Source: Bacteroidia bacterium (GTDB lineage: Bacteria > Bacteroidota > Bacteroidia > NS11-12g > UBA9320). From it: DNA of 43,689 bases. The stretch is taken from contig JAFMCI010000014.1 in NCBI GenBank assembly GCA_017857855.1, forward strand, positions 1 to 43,689, written 5' to 3'. The translations under genes and the position numbers were made by a program. The notes beneath the pieces are model-generated. The model saw only the letters and a list, made by a program, of their open reading frames with translations, was not told the DNA's origin and did no database searches. This document shows positions 7,206 through 15,598 of this stretch, piece by piece (position 1 is the stretch's first letter; each line of letters starts with the position of its first letter).

Positions 7206-8585
7206 ATGACTTTAATAAAATCAATTTCGGGGATAAGAGGAACAATAGGCGGAAAAGAAGATGAATCGCTTACACCTATCGACGTTGTGAAGTATACAAC
7301 TGCATTTGCTGATGTAATAATAACTGGAGAAAATAAAAGAGTAGTGGTAGGTCGAGATGCTCGCTTATCTGGCCAAATGGTAAATCAGCTTGTTTGTGGA
7401 ACTTTAATAAGCAAGGGTATAGAAGTGATTGATTTAGATTTATCTACAACACCAACTGTTGAAATGGCTGTTGTAAATGAAAACGCGGCAGGTGGTATTA
7501 TACTTACCGCTAGCCACAATCCAAAACAATGGAATGCTTTGAAGTTGCTTAATTCTGAGGGAGAATTTATTTCGTCTGAGTTAGGAGAAGAAATAATACG
7601 CCGGGTTCAGGAGTCGGAATTTAGCTATAATGAAATTGACAGTATTGGAAGTTACCAGCTTAAAGAGGGTTATATAGAATGGCACATTGACGAGATCTTA
7701 AAACTTAGCATGGTGGATGTAGAGGCTATTAAAAACAGGAACTTTACTGTTGCCGTGGATGCGGTTAACTCAACTGGAGGAATTGCAGTTCCTATGCTTC
7801 TTAAAAAACTGGGAGTACAAAATGTGATTGAACTTTATTGCGACCCAACAGGTCATTTTCCGCATAATCCGGAGCCTTTACCTGAACATCTTAAAGATTT
7901 ATCGGAAGCGGTAGTAAAAAACAAAGCAGATCTAGGAATAACAGTAGATCCAGATGTAGATAGACTCGCATTTGTGAGTGAGAATGGAGATATGTTTGGT
8001 GAGGAGTATACATTAGTGGCTGTTGCAGATTATGTGCTTAGTCAACAAAAAGGGAATACGGTGTCTAACTTATCAAGTACGCGTGCACTGAAGGTGGTTA
8101 CCGAAAAATATGGCCAGTCGTATGCATCAAGTGCTGTTGGTGAGGTAAATGTAGTTAAGATGATGAAGGAAACCAATGCGATTATTGGTGGAGAAGGTAA
8201 CGGTGGCATTATTTTGCCAGAGTTGCATTACGGTAGAGACGCTTTAGTGGGTATCGCCTTGTTTTTAAGTCATTTAGCCAAATGTGGTAAACCTATGAGT
8301 CACCTTAAGGCAAGTTATCCTCCGTTTATTATAAGTAAAAATAAAATTGAACTTACACCTGATATTGATGTCGATAATATTTTAATTCAGCTTCAGGAAA
8401 AGTATAAAAAACAACCCATTAATACCATTGATGGAGTTAAAATCGAATTTGATGAAGAGTGGGTTCACTTACGTAAATCAAACACCGAACCTATTGTGCG
8501 TATTTATGCAGAAGGTAGTACTCAATCTGTGGCAGATAGCTTGGCAAATAAAATCAAGCGAGACATTAAAGAAATGATTTCTTAA
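7206..8585 (+). CDS. glmM: Phosphoglucosamine mutase GlmM
   Basis: This 459-aa member of the alpha-D-phosphohexomutase family converts glucosamine-6-phosphate to glucosamine-1-phosphate for UDP-GlcNAc, the precursor of peptidoglycan and LPS. The active-site phosphoserine loop TASHNP has S103. The metal loop is DPDVDR (248-253). The C-terminal phosphate-binding segment RKSNTEP is present. I chose ATG 7206 because the family begins close to MTLIKSISGIRGT. The frame is open from an ATG at 7140, but those 22 residues look non-coding. A phosphomannomutase assignment is possible, since the families overlap, but the SISGIRGTIGG start and length favour GlmM. Confidence 0.88.
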   Translation: MTLIKSISGIRGTIGGKEDESLTPIDVVKYTTAFADVIITGENKRVVVGRDARLSGQMVNQLVCGTLISKGIEVIDLDLSTTPTVEMAVVNENAAGGIILTASHNPKQWNALKLLNSEGEFISSELGEEIIRRVQESEFSYNEIDSIGSYQLKEGYIEWHIDEILKLSMVDVEAIKNRNFTVAVDAVNSTGGIAVPMLLKKLGVQNVIELYCDPTGHFPHNPEPLPEHLKDLSEAVVKNKADLGITVDPDVDRLAFVSENGDMFGEEYTLVAVADYVLSQQKGNTVSNLSSTRALKVVTEKYGQSYASSAVGEVNVVKMMKETNAIIGGEGNGGIILPELHYGRDALVGIALFLSHLAKCGKPMSHLKASYPPFIISKNKIELTPDIDVDNILIQLQEKYKKQPINTIDGVKIEFDEEWVHLRKSNTEPIVRIYAEGSTQSVADSLANKIKRDIKEMIS

Positions 8586-8658
8586 GTCTCAACGGATTCC
8601 ATTTCTTTACTCGGCGGAAATCTTAATGTCATTTTTTAAGCGTCAAAACATATAGTTA

Positions 8659-8688
8659 TTTGTACCATAAGTCAAATTATTATATTTG
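8659..8688 (+). promoter_or_regulatory. Promoter of the lectin-like adhesin gene
   Basis: TTTG (8659-8662), an 18-nt spacer and TATATTTG (8681-8688) form one of the two best two-part Bacteroidota promoters in the window. The box overlaps a possible TTG start at 8686, which argues for the later start at 8704. Confidence 0.7.
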
Positions 8689-8703
8689 TTTGAAATTACA
8701 ATT

Positions 8704-10752
8704 TTGAGGCTTATAAAAGAACGTATTCTTCTTACTTTATGCAGCATTTTATTGGTGTTTGTTTCCAATGGCCAATCTTATTTTGCGAATGGGAATGCAC
8801 GTTCTATTGGTGGCAGTTGTTATCAGCTAACTTCGGCTGCCAATTGGCAATTGGGTTCAGTTTGGTATGCTGATAAATTGGATTTAGCAAAGGATTTTGA
8901 CCTGGAATTTGAATTGAATTTTGGCAACAATAACGACAATGGAGCCGATGGAATCGTATTCGTTATGCAAACAGTGGGAACAAAAGCCATAGGTGCATCG
9001 GGAGCAGGTATAGGCTTCGAAGGCTTTTCGCCTAGTTTTGGGATTGAATTTGATACTTGGCAAAATACCAATTTTGATGATATGGCGAGCGACCATATTG
9101 CGATGTTTAAAAATGGAAGTGTAGATCATAAGAGCTCAAATAGTTTAGTAGCTGCTACGACTGCCATTTCGGGTGGTGCAAACATAGAAGATGGTAAAAA
9201 TCACTTGGTTAGAATAACTTGGGATTTTTCAGATAAACGAATTCAGGTTTATTTTGACTGTGTTTTACGTCAAACTGCCGTTATAGACATTCAGAACAGA
9301 ATTTTTTCGGGGAATAATCTTGTTTATTGGGGATTCACCTCTGCAACAGGTGGGTCTAACAATGCGCACTTAGCTTGTTTGAGTGATGATATTATTGTGC
9401 AAGATACTTTCGCACTCTGTAAAGGGGAAACGGTATTGCTCAACGCCAGAGAGAGTAAGAATAATAGTTACGTCTGGACACCCAATCTTTATTTGGATGA
9501 TGGAACTATCAAGAATCCGGTATGCTCATCTGTGGTTCCGATAACCTATTTTGTACAATACACAGATCGATGTGGAAATCAGTTGCGGGACACTGTTGAC
9601 GTAGTTATTGATCAACCTTTTGTTATGGACGAGGGCAAAGACAGTTTGTTGTGTGATGGTGCAAAGTATTTGTTTAACTTAACCAATGCCTATGATTCGG
9701 TTTTATGGCAAAATGGAAATCGTTCATCTTATAAGTTCTGGGATAGATCCGGATATTACACCTTAAGAGCTTGGAAAGGAGTTTGTTATGACGACGATTC
9801 TTTTAATATTACTACGAACGAAAGTCCGACTATTGCGATTTCTGGCAAAAATATTTTTTGCGAGGGAGATTCTGTGGAGTTAAGTGTAACGGCTACTCCA
9901 ATTGATGCTGTTTTTACCTGGATGAACGGGAGCAATGCGTCAACTTATTTTTATGATAAAAGTGAAATAGTTTCTGCAAAAGCAACTAATGAGTGCGGCT
10001 CTGTAGAAGATTTTTATGGTATCCGGGAAGTAATACTCCCAGATATAAATCTAGGTAAAGATACACTCAATTGTAAAGGTGATTCCTTGTTGTTAGATCC
10101 TAAGATTGCAGGACCTTATACGTACAGGTGGAATACTTCAGCTAATAGCTCTACTCTCAAAGTAGGTGCAGGGGGCACTTATTGGCTTGAGGTTTCGGAG
10201 TTAGATCTTTGTTATGCATCTGATACCATTAATGTTATCGAAATTAATAAACCGCAACTTGGATCTCTTAGTGATATAATACTTTGCAAGAATGAGTTGA
10301 TAGAGATAGCCATTGATAATAAATATGGGATGGTCTTATGGAATAATAATGTAGAGGGAGAACGTTATTCACTGCTGAATTATCAAGGAAAATTATCTGT
10401 AAAATCCTCCAATGAATGCGGTACTGACAGTAATGAAATCGAGGTGAGTTTAATAGATTGTTATTGTAATCTTCTATTCCCTAATGCAATAACTCCTAAC
10501 GCAGATCAACTTAATGATCAATTTAGGCCCACGGTAGATTGTCCCAAACTAAGAGATTTTACGATGAGTGTATATAATAGATGGGGAGAGCTACTTTTTA
10601 CGAGTACCGACGTGAATAAGACATGGGATGGTTCATATCAAGATATCATGGTTATGAATGGAGTTTACTATTGGATCGCGGTATGGAGTGGAATAGAAAA
10701 CGGTCAAATAGAAAGAAAAGCTGACAAGGGCATCTTACATGTTATCCGATAG
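8704..10752 (+). CDS. Secreted L-type lectin-domain adhesin with T9SS type B sorting domain
   Basis: This 682-aa protein (TTG start chosen downstream of the promoter box) has a signal peptide ending near SNGQ (about residue 25). An L-type (legume-like) lectin domain spans about 27-245, with GADGIVFVMQ, FGIEFDTW and HLVRITWD. Five repeats of about 65 residues follow. Each has the pattern C-x-G-(D/E)...YxW, typical of Ig/PKD-like modules in Bacteroidota surface proteins. The last 90 residues form the type B sorting domain: FPNAITPNADQLNDQF, YNRWGELLF, TWDGSY, GVYYWI. It should cross the inner membrane by Sec and the outer membrane by T9SS, and act in carbohydrate binding or adhesion. The sugar target is unknown. 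Confidence 0.87.
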   Translation: MRLIKERILLTLCSILLVFVSNGQSYFANGNARSIGGSCYQLTSAANWQLGSVWYADKLDLAKDFDLEFELNFGNNNDNGADGIVFVMQTVGTKAIGASGAGIGFEGFSPSFGIEFDTWQNTNFDDMASDHIAMFKNGSVDHKSSNSLVAATTAISGGANIEDGKNHLVRITWDFSDKRIQVYFDCVLRQTAVIDIQNRIFSGNNLVYWGFTSATGGSNNAHLACLSDDIIVQDTFALCKGETVLLNARESKNNSYVWTPNLYLDDGTIKNPVCSSVVPITYFVQYTDRCGNQLRDTVDVVIDQPFVMDEGKDSLLCDGAKYLFNLTNAYDSVLWQNGNRSSYKFWDRSGYYTLRAWKGVCYDDDSFNITTNESPTIAISGKNIFCEGDSVELSVTATPIDAVFTWMNGSNASTYFYDKSEIVSAKATNECGSVEDFYGIREVILPDINLGKDTLNCKGDSLLLDPKIAGPYTYRWNTSANSSTLKVGAGGTYWLEVSELDLCYASDTINVIEINKPQLGSLSDIILCKNELIEIAIDNKYGMVLWNNNVEGERYSLLNYQGKLSVKSSNECGTDSNEIEVSLIDCYCNLLFPNAITPNADQLNDQFRPTVDCPKLRDFTMSVYNRWGELLFTSTDVNKTWDGSYQDIMVMNGVYYWIAVWSGIENGQIERKADKGILHVIR

Positions 10753-10909
10753 ACATATCGGTTCCTAGCAGAGGACATTAAGCAAATAAAAGGAAGTGAT
10801 TATTCAAGTAGTATAAAACAGCCTAAGTTCAATGAAATCCTTTTGTGTTGTAGTTTTTTTTATAGTAATGAGAGGACATAGATTTAGGGTCTACGAGTAA
10901 AAAGAGATA

Positions 10910-10953
10910 ATAAAAATAAAGCCTTTTGCATATGCAAAAGGCTTTATTTTTAT
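10910..10953. terminator. Bidirectional terminator, 44-bp perfect palindrome
   Basis: The 44 bases form a perfect inverted repeat centred between 10931 and 10932, with an A-tract on the left and a T-tract on the right. It lies between the adhesin gene (plus, ends 10752) and the convergent small gene (minus, ends 10976) and can stop transcription from both sides. Confidence 0.85.
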
Positions 10954-10975
10954 TGTAAGAAAATATTCTAAAGAA

Positions 10976-11194
10976 CTAGTCTTCAGCGCTCACTTCAGCA
11001 GCCTTTGGGGCTTTTGCAGGTTTTGCGTTCAAAGAAGATAGTACATCCATTACATCTCCTACAACTACGCCAGACTCCGCTTTGAATGGAGACGGAACCG
11101 ATAACTTAGTTCTAAGTCTTTTTATAGTTGCTACTCTGACTTTCGCCACAGTTTTATTTTTTCTTCCTTTTCGTTCTAATCTTGTTACTCCCAT
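10976..11194 (-). CDS. Small basic protein of unknown function
   Basis: This 72-aa protein begins MGVTRLERKGRKNKTVAKVR, an N-terminal half very rich in Lys and Arg. It ends in an Ala/Pro/Lys stretch closing with acidic residues (SAED). The composition suggests contact with RNA, the ribosome or DNA, but I cannot name a family. The frame is open to an ATG at 11212. I placed the start at 11194 because the promoter box TACTTTTG (11217-11210) would start transcription inside the longer version. It diverges from the gene at 11243 and is bounded by a bidirectional terminator, so it is a single-gene unit. Confidence 0.72.
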   Translation of the reverse strand: MGVTRLERKGRKNKTVAKVRVATIKRLRTKLSVPSPFKAESGVVVGDVMDVLSSLNAKPAKAPKAAEVSAED

Positions 11195-11209
11195 ACCTAA
11201 AATTTTTTG

Positions 11210-11226
11210 CAAAAGTAATACTTTTA
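11210..11226. promoter_or_regulatory. Overlapping divergent -7 boxes in a palindrome
   Basis: AAAAGTA-A-TACTTTT is a 7-bp perfect dyad at 11211-11225. On the minus strand it supplies TACTTTTG (11217-11210) for the 72-aa gene. On the plus strand it supplies TACTTTTA (11219-11226, one mismatch) for the gene at 11243. The two boxes are one base apart, so the promoters should exclude each other. Confidence 0.6.
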
Positions 11227-11242
11227 CGCTCTCAAAATAGTT

Positions 11243-11827
11243 ATGATTAGAAAATTTTTATTTGATGGCATTCCTTCTTTTTTTTATCAGTATGATACAG
11301 AGACACCATTTGTAAGATGCACTATGTGTGAGACTTCACTTGTATTAGCAAACACCTATATTGTAGAGAAGGTTTTTAAGCAAAATAAATACCTTAAGGT
11401 GTCAGAGATAGTTTATGAATATGCTATTTGCTTGGAATGTGCTGGAGCGGCAGGAGATGAAATTAGCCAAGAAAGTCGACAAGCAATTACTAATGTTTTT
11501 AATGCACATAGAGATCATTTGACAATGAAGCTTGACTATTTACACAGTACAGAAAAGTACAATCTCGAGAGTTGGTTGGAAAGATGCTCATTTACGGGTA
11601 AAGAAATTAGATTATGTAATGAGTATGCAGTGAGTTGTATAGTTGAAAACGGGAATATGGTTTTTGAACAAGGACCAATGGTAGTTTCAGATGAATTTAT
11701 GGAAAAACTACAAGGAGTCCTTTCTGCAGAAACAAAACGTGCATTTGATAAAATACGAGACAAAGTTTTTGATGGTTCACCTTCTATAGAAGATATTATA
11801 TTTTCACCAACGCCAGGGTTAATTTAA
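11243..11827 (+). CDS. Hypothetical cysteine-rich cytoplasmic protein
   Basis: I do not recognise this 194-aa protein. It has no signal peptide or membrane segment. Two CxxC pairs (C26-C29 in RCTMCE, and C63-C66 in ICLECAG) are spaced like the halves of a zinc ribbon. A third group, C115, C125 and C132, lies in CSFTGKEIRLC and VSC. The first 70 residues therefore probably bind zinc. The middle is helical and polar (about 70-112). The C-terminus ends in a Pro-containing tail (SPTPGLI). It stands alone between a divergent promoter and a terminator. Its role is unknown. Confidence 0.8.
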   Translation: MIRKFLFDGIPSFFYQYDTETPFVRCTMCETSLVLANTYIVEKVFKQNKYLKVSEIVYEYAICLECAGAAGDEISQESRQAITNVFNAHRDHLTMKLDYLHSTEKYNLESWLERCSFTGKEIRLCNEYAVSCIVENGNMVFEQGPMVVSDEFMEKLQGVLSAETKRAFDKIRDKVFDGSPSIEDIIFSPTPGLI

Positions 11828-11849
11828 CAGTATCTTAAAATAGCACAAA

Positions 11850-11883
11850 AAAAATCCGAGATGAATAATCATCTCGGATTTTT
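11850..11883. terminator. Bidirectional terminator
   Basis: A 15-bp perfect stem (11850-11864 with 11869-11883, loop ATAA) is flanked by A and T tracts. It separates the plus gene ending at 11827 from the minus gene ending at 11905. Confidence 0.85.
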
Positions 11884-11904
11884 AATAGTAACAGACTATT
11901 TAAA

Positions 11905-13212
11905 TTAGTCGATTACAGATATTTTTTTACTTGTTACTGCGTTTCCTGCTTTTACATTGTAAATGTACATCCCAGGAGTCAAGCCAGAGATGTTTGCATC
12001 TACTTTGTGCTCACCGCTGGTGTAATAACCGTCTACTACGTCCATTACTTTGTTGCCTAAGATGTCGTATATAGCGATGCTTACGTCAGAAGCATTTACC
12101 AAATTGAAATCAGCCATAAGGTTTTCAGTTGTAGAAACTGGATTAGGGTATACACCAAAAGTGATGTTGTTATCTAATTTTTCAGTACCTAAAGTTTGGG
12201 TAGTGATGTGTACACCATAGTTTAGGTACTGATCACTGAAGTAAGCGTTTCCTGGTATACTATTTTCCCATCCATTGATGTTACCACCATAAATGTGCTC
12301 ACTACCTACCCACCATGAGTTGTTGACATACTCTTTTTGTGCTATTTGCGTAGTTGAACCATTACTGTACAGTGAGTGTCCGAAGTAATTTAATTTTTTG
12401 GTAACGTTTGCACCATTTCTAGCTTCCATTGTATCTCCAAGGCTATAAGGAAGCATTGTTTTAAATGAAATCATAAAACCAAAAACGTTTTGACCAGTAA
12501 GAGATGGATCTGCAGGCATATTGAAATTAGCTGGAAGAGGTACTATTCTACCTTTTGAACCCCATCCTTGATCAGAAGGAGCAGAAGTCGAATCTGCATC
12601 TGTCAATGGAATATTCATGGTATAAGCAGCATTATTTGCACCCATTAAGCTTTTTGTGAAGTTTGTATTTTTCATAAAAGTCTCAGGATCAGCAGCATTA
12701 AAAGAACCCTTAACTAAGTTAGGGAATTTAAAAAACTGAACTACTAAAGTATCCACAACTTTAACTTTACCAGCACCTAGGTCGATTGAATCTACATATC
12801 TTACGTAAATGTAAGGAAAGTAAACAGAGTCAACTGTATAGGCATTGTATCTAGACAAGATAGTATTATCGTCAGATAACTCTAAGTTTGGATCGTTTGG
12901 AGTGAAAGCTGCGCCTACTGCGTGAGTGAACTGGAAATATGGATTGCCCGAAGCTGGAATGATCTTTACAACTGAATCTGGATATAAAAATCCTACATAT
13001 CTATCTAAAGTAGTTAATTGACCTACAACATCTGCAGGGAATTTCCAATTTGCATAAAAAGCTTTTGCTTTGTTATTTGAGGTAGGATCTTGAGACATTG
13101 GTATCTCGTGTGCTCTTTCTCCTTTTACCTTAACCTGCTGTTGTGCAAAAGTAGGAGCCACTACTGCTGCTAGTAAAAAAGTAAATGCTAAACGTTGTAA
13201 TGTTCTTTTCAT
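11905..13212 (-). CDS. Secreted protein with T9SS type A sorting domain
   Basis: This 435-aa protein has a clear Sec signal peptide (KRTLQRLAFTFLLAAVVAP, cleavage after TFA, about residue 23). About 300 residues of unrecognised, beta-rich sequence follow. The end is a type A sorting domain of about 80 residues: FGVYPNP, then a Val/Ile-rich strand pattern with YDILGNKV, GEHKVDANISGLTPGMY and the basic end VTSKKISVID. It should be exported by T9SS and attached to or released from the surface. The middle part has no motif I can assign to an enzyme. It is a single-gene unit between a terminator and its own promoter box. Confidence 0.85.
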   Translation of the reverse strand: MKRTLQRLAFTFLLAAVVAPTFAQQQVKVKGERAHEIPMSQDPTSNNKAKAFYANWKFPADVVGQLTTLDRYVGFLYPDSVVKIIPASGNPYFQFTHAVGAAFTPNDPNLELSDDNTILSRYNAYTVDSVYFPYIYVRYVDSIDLGAGKVKVVDTLVVQFFKFPNLVKGSFNAADPETFMKNTNFTKSLMGANNAAYTMNIPLTDADSTSAPSDQGWGSKGRIVPLPANFNMPADPSLTGQNVFGFMISFKTMLPYSLGDTMEARNGANVTKKLNYFGHSLYSNGSTTQIAQKEYVNNSWWVGSEHIYGGNINGWENSIPGNAYFSDQYLNYGVHITTQTLGTEKLDNNITFGVYPNPVSTTENLMADFNLVNASDVSIAIYDILGNKVMDVVDGYYTSGEHKVDANISGLTPGMYIYNVKAGNAVTSKKISVID

Positions 13213-13234
13213 TTGTTGTTCTGTTAATTTTTTT

Positions 13235-13242
13235 CAAAAGTA
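13235..13242 (-). promoter_or_regulatory. -7 box of the T9SS type A protein gene
   Basis: TACTTTTG on the minus strand, 22 nt before the ATG at 13212, fits TAnnTTTG exactly. Confidence 0.6.
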
Positions 13243-13303
13243 ATTTATATTTCAAAATTAGGAAGTATAAATTATAAAATGTGTCACAGTAAAGCAACTT
13301 AAG

Positions 13304-13981
13304 CTAGGATATGTCGCCGTCCATTGGCCTCATTAGAATTTCCTCTAGAACTACATTGCCGGGTAATTGGTAAGCGGTATATATCATTTGAGCAACGGAA
13401 TTAGGATCAATAAATCGTTGTTCGGGTAAATCTGTGCCCGACCAAGAGTTGGTTAATGTAGCGCCAGGCATCACAGCACTAACTCTGATGTTGTATTCTT
13501 TTAACTCCTCGCGTAGGACTTTGGTTAATCCATACTGAGCATATTTAGAAATACAATAAGAACCTCCGTTTAAGTAAGGAGTGATGCTTGCTGTAGAACA
13601 GATATTAAAGATATAGGGTTGTTCGGCGTTTTTTATGAAAGGAAACAAAGCTCTTGTTAAGTGATATGTGGAAGCTAAGTTGGTGTTTAACATGACTTCA
13701 AAATTGCCTTCGGGTTCTTCGGTTAGTTTTCCAGGGAGAAAAACACCTACATTATTTACTAAAACATCTATGTGGCCTTCGCTTTTCGTAATAAATTGAG
13801 CAAATGAGGTAATATTTTCTTTGATCGCTAAATCGGCTTTAAACATAACTAGGTTGGGATGATGAAAATCGATGTCTAAACTCCTCGCTGAGATGTATAC
13901 CTTAAATCCTTTTTCTAGAAATAAATTGCTTATCGCTCTACCAATTCCTTTTGTGCCTCCGGTTATAACTGCTACTTTCAT
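13304..13981 (-). CDS. SDR family oxidoreductase
   Basis: This 225-aa classical short-chain dehydrogenase has the dinucleotide motif TGGTKGIG (7-14), NNVG (76-79, in place of NNAG), catalytic S129, and Y142-x3-K146 (YCISK). All residues needed for NAD(P)H-dependent carbonyl/alcohol reduction are present. Short Bacteroidota SDRs of this shape resemble 3-oxoacyl-ACP reductases or sepiapterin-like reductases, and the substrate cannot be told. It has its own box TATCTTTG (13996-14003) 14 nt before the start and is divergent from mlaE. Confidence 0.88.
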   Translation of the reverse strand: MKVAVITGGTKGIGRAISNLFLEKGFKVYISARSLDIDFHHPNLVMFKADLAIKENITSFAQFITKSEGHIDVLVNNVGVFLPGKLTEEPEGNFEVMLNTNLASTYHLTRALFPFIKNAEQPYIFNICSTASITPYLNGGSYCISKYAQYGLTKVLREELKEYNIRVSAVMPGATLTNSWSGTDLPEQRFIDPNSVAQMIYTAYQLPGNVVLEEILMRPMDGDIS

Positions 13982-13995
13982 GATTTTTCTGGCTA

Positions 13996-14003
13996 CAAAG
14001 ATA
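13996..14003 (-). promoter_or_regulatory. -7 box of the SDR gene
   Basis: TATCTTTG on the minus strand matches TAnnTTTG and ends 14 nt before the ATG at 13981. Confidence 0.55.
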
Positions 14004-14101
14004 ACATCAGATAATACACTCGATACTTTTTAGGACATTTTAACATACTGTGGACTTTTTATTTAGTGAAAAAAATAGATGGGCTTATCTTTACCGCCGA
14101 A

Positions 14102-14839
14102 ATGAATTTTTTCAATCAATTTGGTAAGTACGTTCTCTTTATTAAAGGGATGTTTTCGAAACCAGAAAAGCTTAGTGTGTACGTAGATCGTACCATAACT
14201 GAGATGAACAATATTGGTATTGGCTCACTTGCTATTGTAGTTATTATAGCAGTGTTTCAAGGAGCAGTTACTACGCTACAAATCGCATATCAATTAATTT
14301 CACCATTAATTTCTAAACCGGTAATCGGTTCTATTGTTAGCGATTCGTCTATGTTAGAATTAGCACCGACCATCACTTGTTTAGTCTTGGCAGGGAAAGT
14401 CGGTTCTCATATGTCATCAGAAATAGGCACCATGCGCGTAAGTGAGCAAATAGATGCTCTTGAGGTAATGGGAATAAATTCAAGTGGTTATTTGGCATTA
14501 CCTAAAATTATTGCAGGTCTTATTATGATCCCTTGTTTAGTCATTATTTCTATATTTTTAAGTAATGCGGGTGGTATTTTAGCCGGGGAAGCTTCTGGTA
14601 TTTTGACAAGTGAAGAATATTTACAGGGGGCTCGGGCTTCATTTTTACCGTACAATTTATTTTTTGCTTTAATAAAGGCATTTACCTACGCATTTATCAT
14701 TACCACAGTTTCTAGTTTTCACGGTTACACAACTAGAGGTGGAGCATTAGAAGTAGGAGCAAGTAGTACTAAAGCCGTAGTCTACAGTGCTGTTGCTATT
14801 TTATTTTCAGATTATTTATTAGCACAGTTGTTATTATGA
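14102..14839 (+). CDS. mlaE: MlaE family ABC transporter permease
   Basis: This is the permease of an MCE-type lipid transporter that moves phospholipids between the envelope membranes. The first 35 residues form an amphipathic helix (FGKYVLFIKGMFSKPEKLSV). About five transmembrane helices follow, with family segments such as VFQGAVTTLQIAYQ and LAGKVGSHMSSEIGTMRVSEQIDALEVMGI. I use ATG 14102 (245 aa), which matches the family's N-terminus and follows a 7/8 box TATCTTTA (14086-14093). A GTG at 14066 would add 12 residues. Its stop overlaps the ATPase gene start by 4 bp. No MCE-domain (MlaD) gene is nearby. Confidence 0.9.
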   Translation: MNFFNQFGKYVLFIKGMFSKPEKLSVYVDRTITEMNNIGIGSLAIVVIIAVFQGAVTTLQIAYQLISPLISKPVIGSIVSDSSMLELAPTITCLVLAGKVGSHMSSEIGTMRVSEQIDALEVMGINSSGYLALPKIIAGLIMIPCLVIISIFLSNAGGILAGEASGILTSEEYLQGARASFLPYNLFFALIKAFTYAFIITTVSSFHGYTTRGGALEVGASSTKAVVYSAVAILFSDYLLAQLLL

Positions 14840-15567
14840 TAGAGCTAAAAGACATTCATAAATCTTTTGGAGATGTTGAAATTCTAAAAGGTATCAATGC
14901 CAAGTTTGATACAGGAAAAGTCAATTTGGTAATTGGAAGTAGTGGGCATGGGAAAAGCGTAATGATGAAGTGCATGGTGGGCTTAGAAACACCTACTTCT
15001 GGCAGTGTTATTTACGATAAAAGAGATTTTACACACTTAGAATACCAGCAGGTCCGAGAAGTGCGCAAGGAAATAGGAATGCTTTTTCAAGGGACAGCAC
15101 TATTTGATTCACTTACGGTGGAACAAAATGTAGAGTTCACCCTAAAAATGTTTACCAATATGACCCCTGCAGAACGCAGAGACAGGGTTAATTTTTGTTT
15201 AGAACAAGTAGATATGCCTGGCATTAATCAAAAATTTCCGTCTGAAATAAGTGGAGGAATGAAAAAAAGAGTGGGTATTGCGAGAGCTATTGCTTTGGAT
15301 ATTAAATATCTTTTTTGTGATGAGCCTAATTCGGGCTTAGACCCTGTAACGAGCAGGCTTATAGATGAACTACTAAAAAGTATTACAGAAGAGTTTAAAA
15401 TTACTACCATTATAAATACGCACGACATGAAAACCGTATTTGATATAGGAGATGATGTGGTTTTTATTTACGAAGGAAATAATGAGTGGAGTGGAAAGGT
15501 AAAAGACATTAAGACTTCTGGTAATGAAATCCTAACTCGATTTATAGAAGCATCTCAATTTCACTAA
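14836..15567 (+). CDS. mlaF: MlaF family ABC transporter ATP-binding protein
   Basis: This 243-aa ATPase pairs with the MlaE permease encoded just upstream (ATGA overlap). Walker A is GSSGHGKS, the signature is SGGMKKR, and Walker B plus D-loop is YLFCDEPNSGLDP. The His switch is in INTHDM. The SGGMKKR and DEPNSGLDP forms are characteristic of MCE-linked ATPases rather than importers. It should energise trafficking of phospholipid between outer and inner membrane. The missing periplasmic MCE partner must be encoded elsewhere. Confidence 0.92.
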   Translation: MIELKDIHKSFGDVEILKGINAKFDTGKVNLVIGSSGHGKSVMMKCMVGLETPTSGSVIYDKRDFTHLEYQQVREVRKEIGMLFQGTALFDSLTVEQNVEFTLKMFTNMTPAERRDRVNFCLEQVDMPGINQKFPSEISGGMKKRVGIARAIALDIKYLFCDEPNSGLDPVTSRLIDELLKSITEEFKITTIINTHDMKTVFDIGDDVVFIYEGNNEWSGKVKDIKTSGNEILTRFIEASQFH

Positions 15568-15598
15568 AAGTTCTCCATATAAACGAATTCGATACACG

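Noticed and set aside
9000-10700. CRISPR-like repetition in the adhesin gene
   Set aside because: The repetition is at protein level (five similar modules) with divergent DNA. No direct repeats with spacers.
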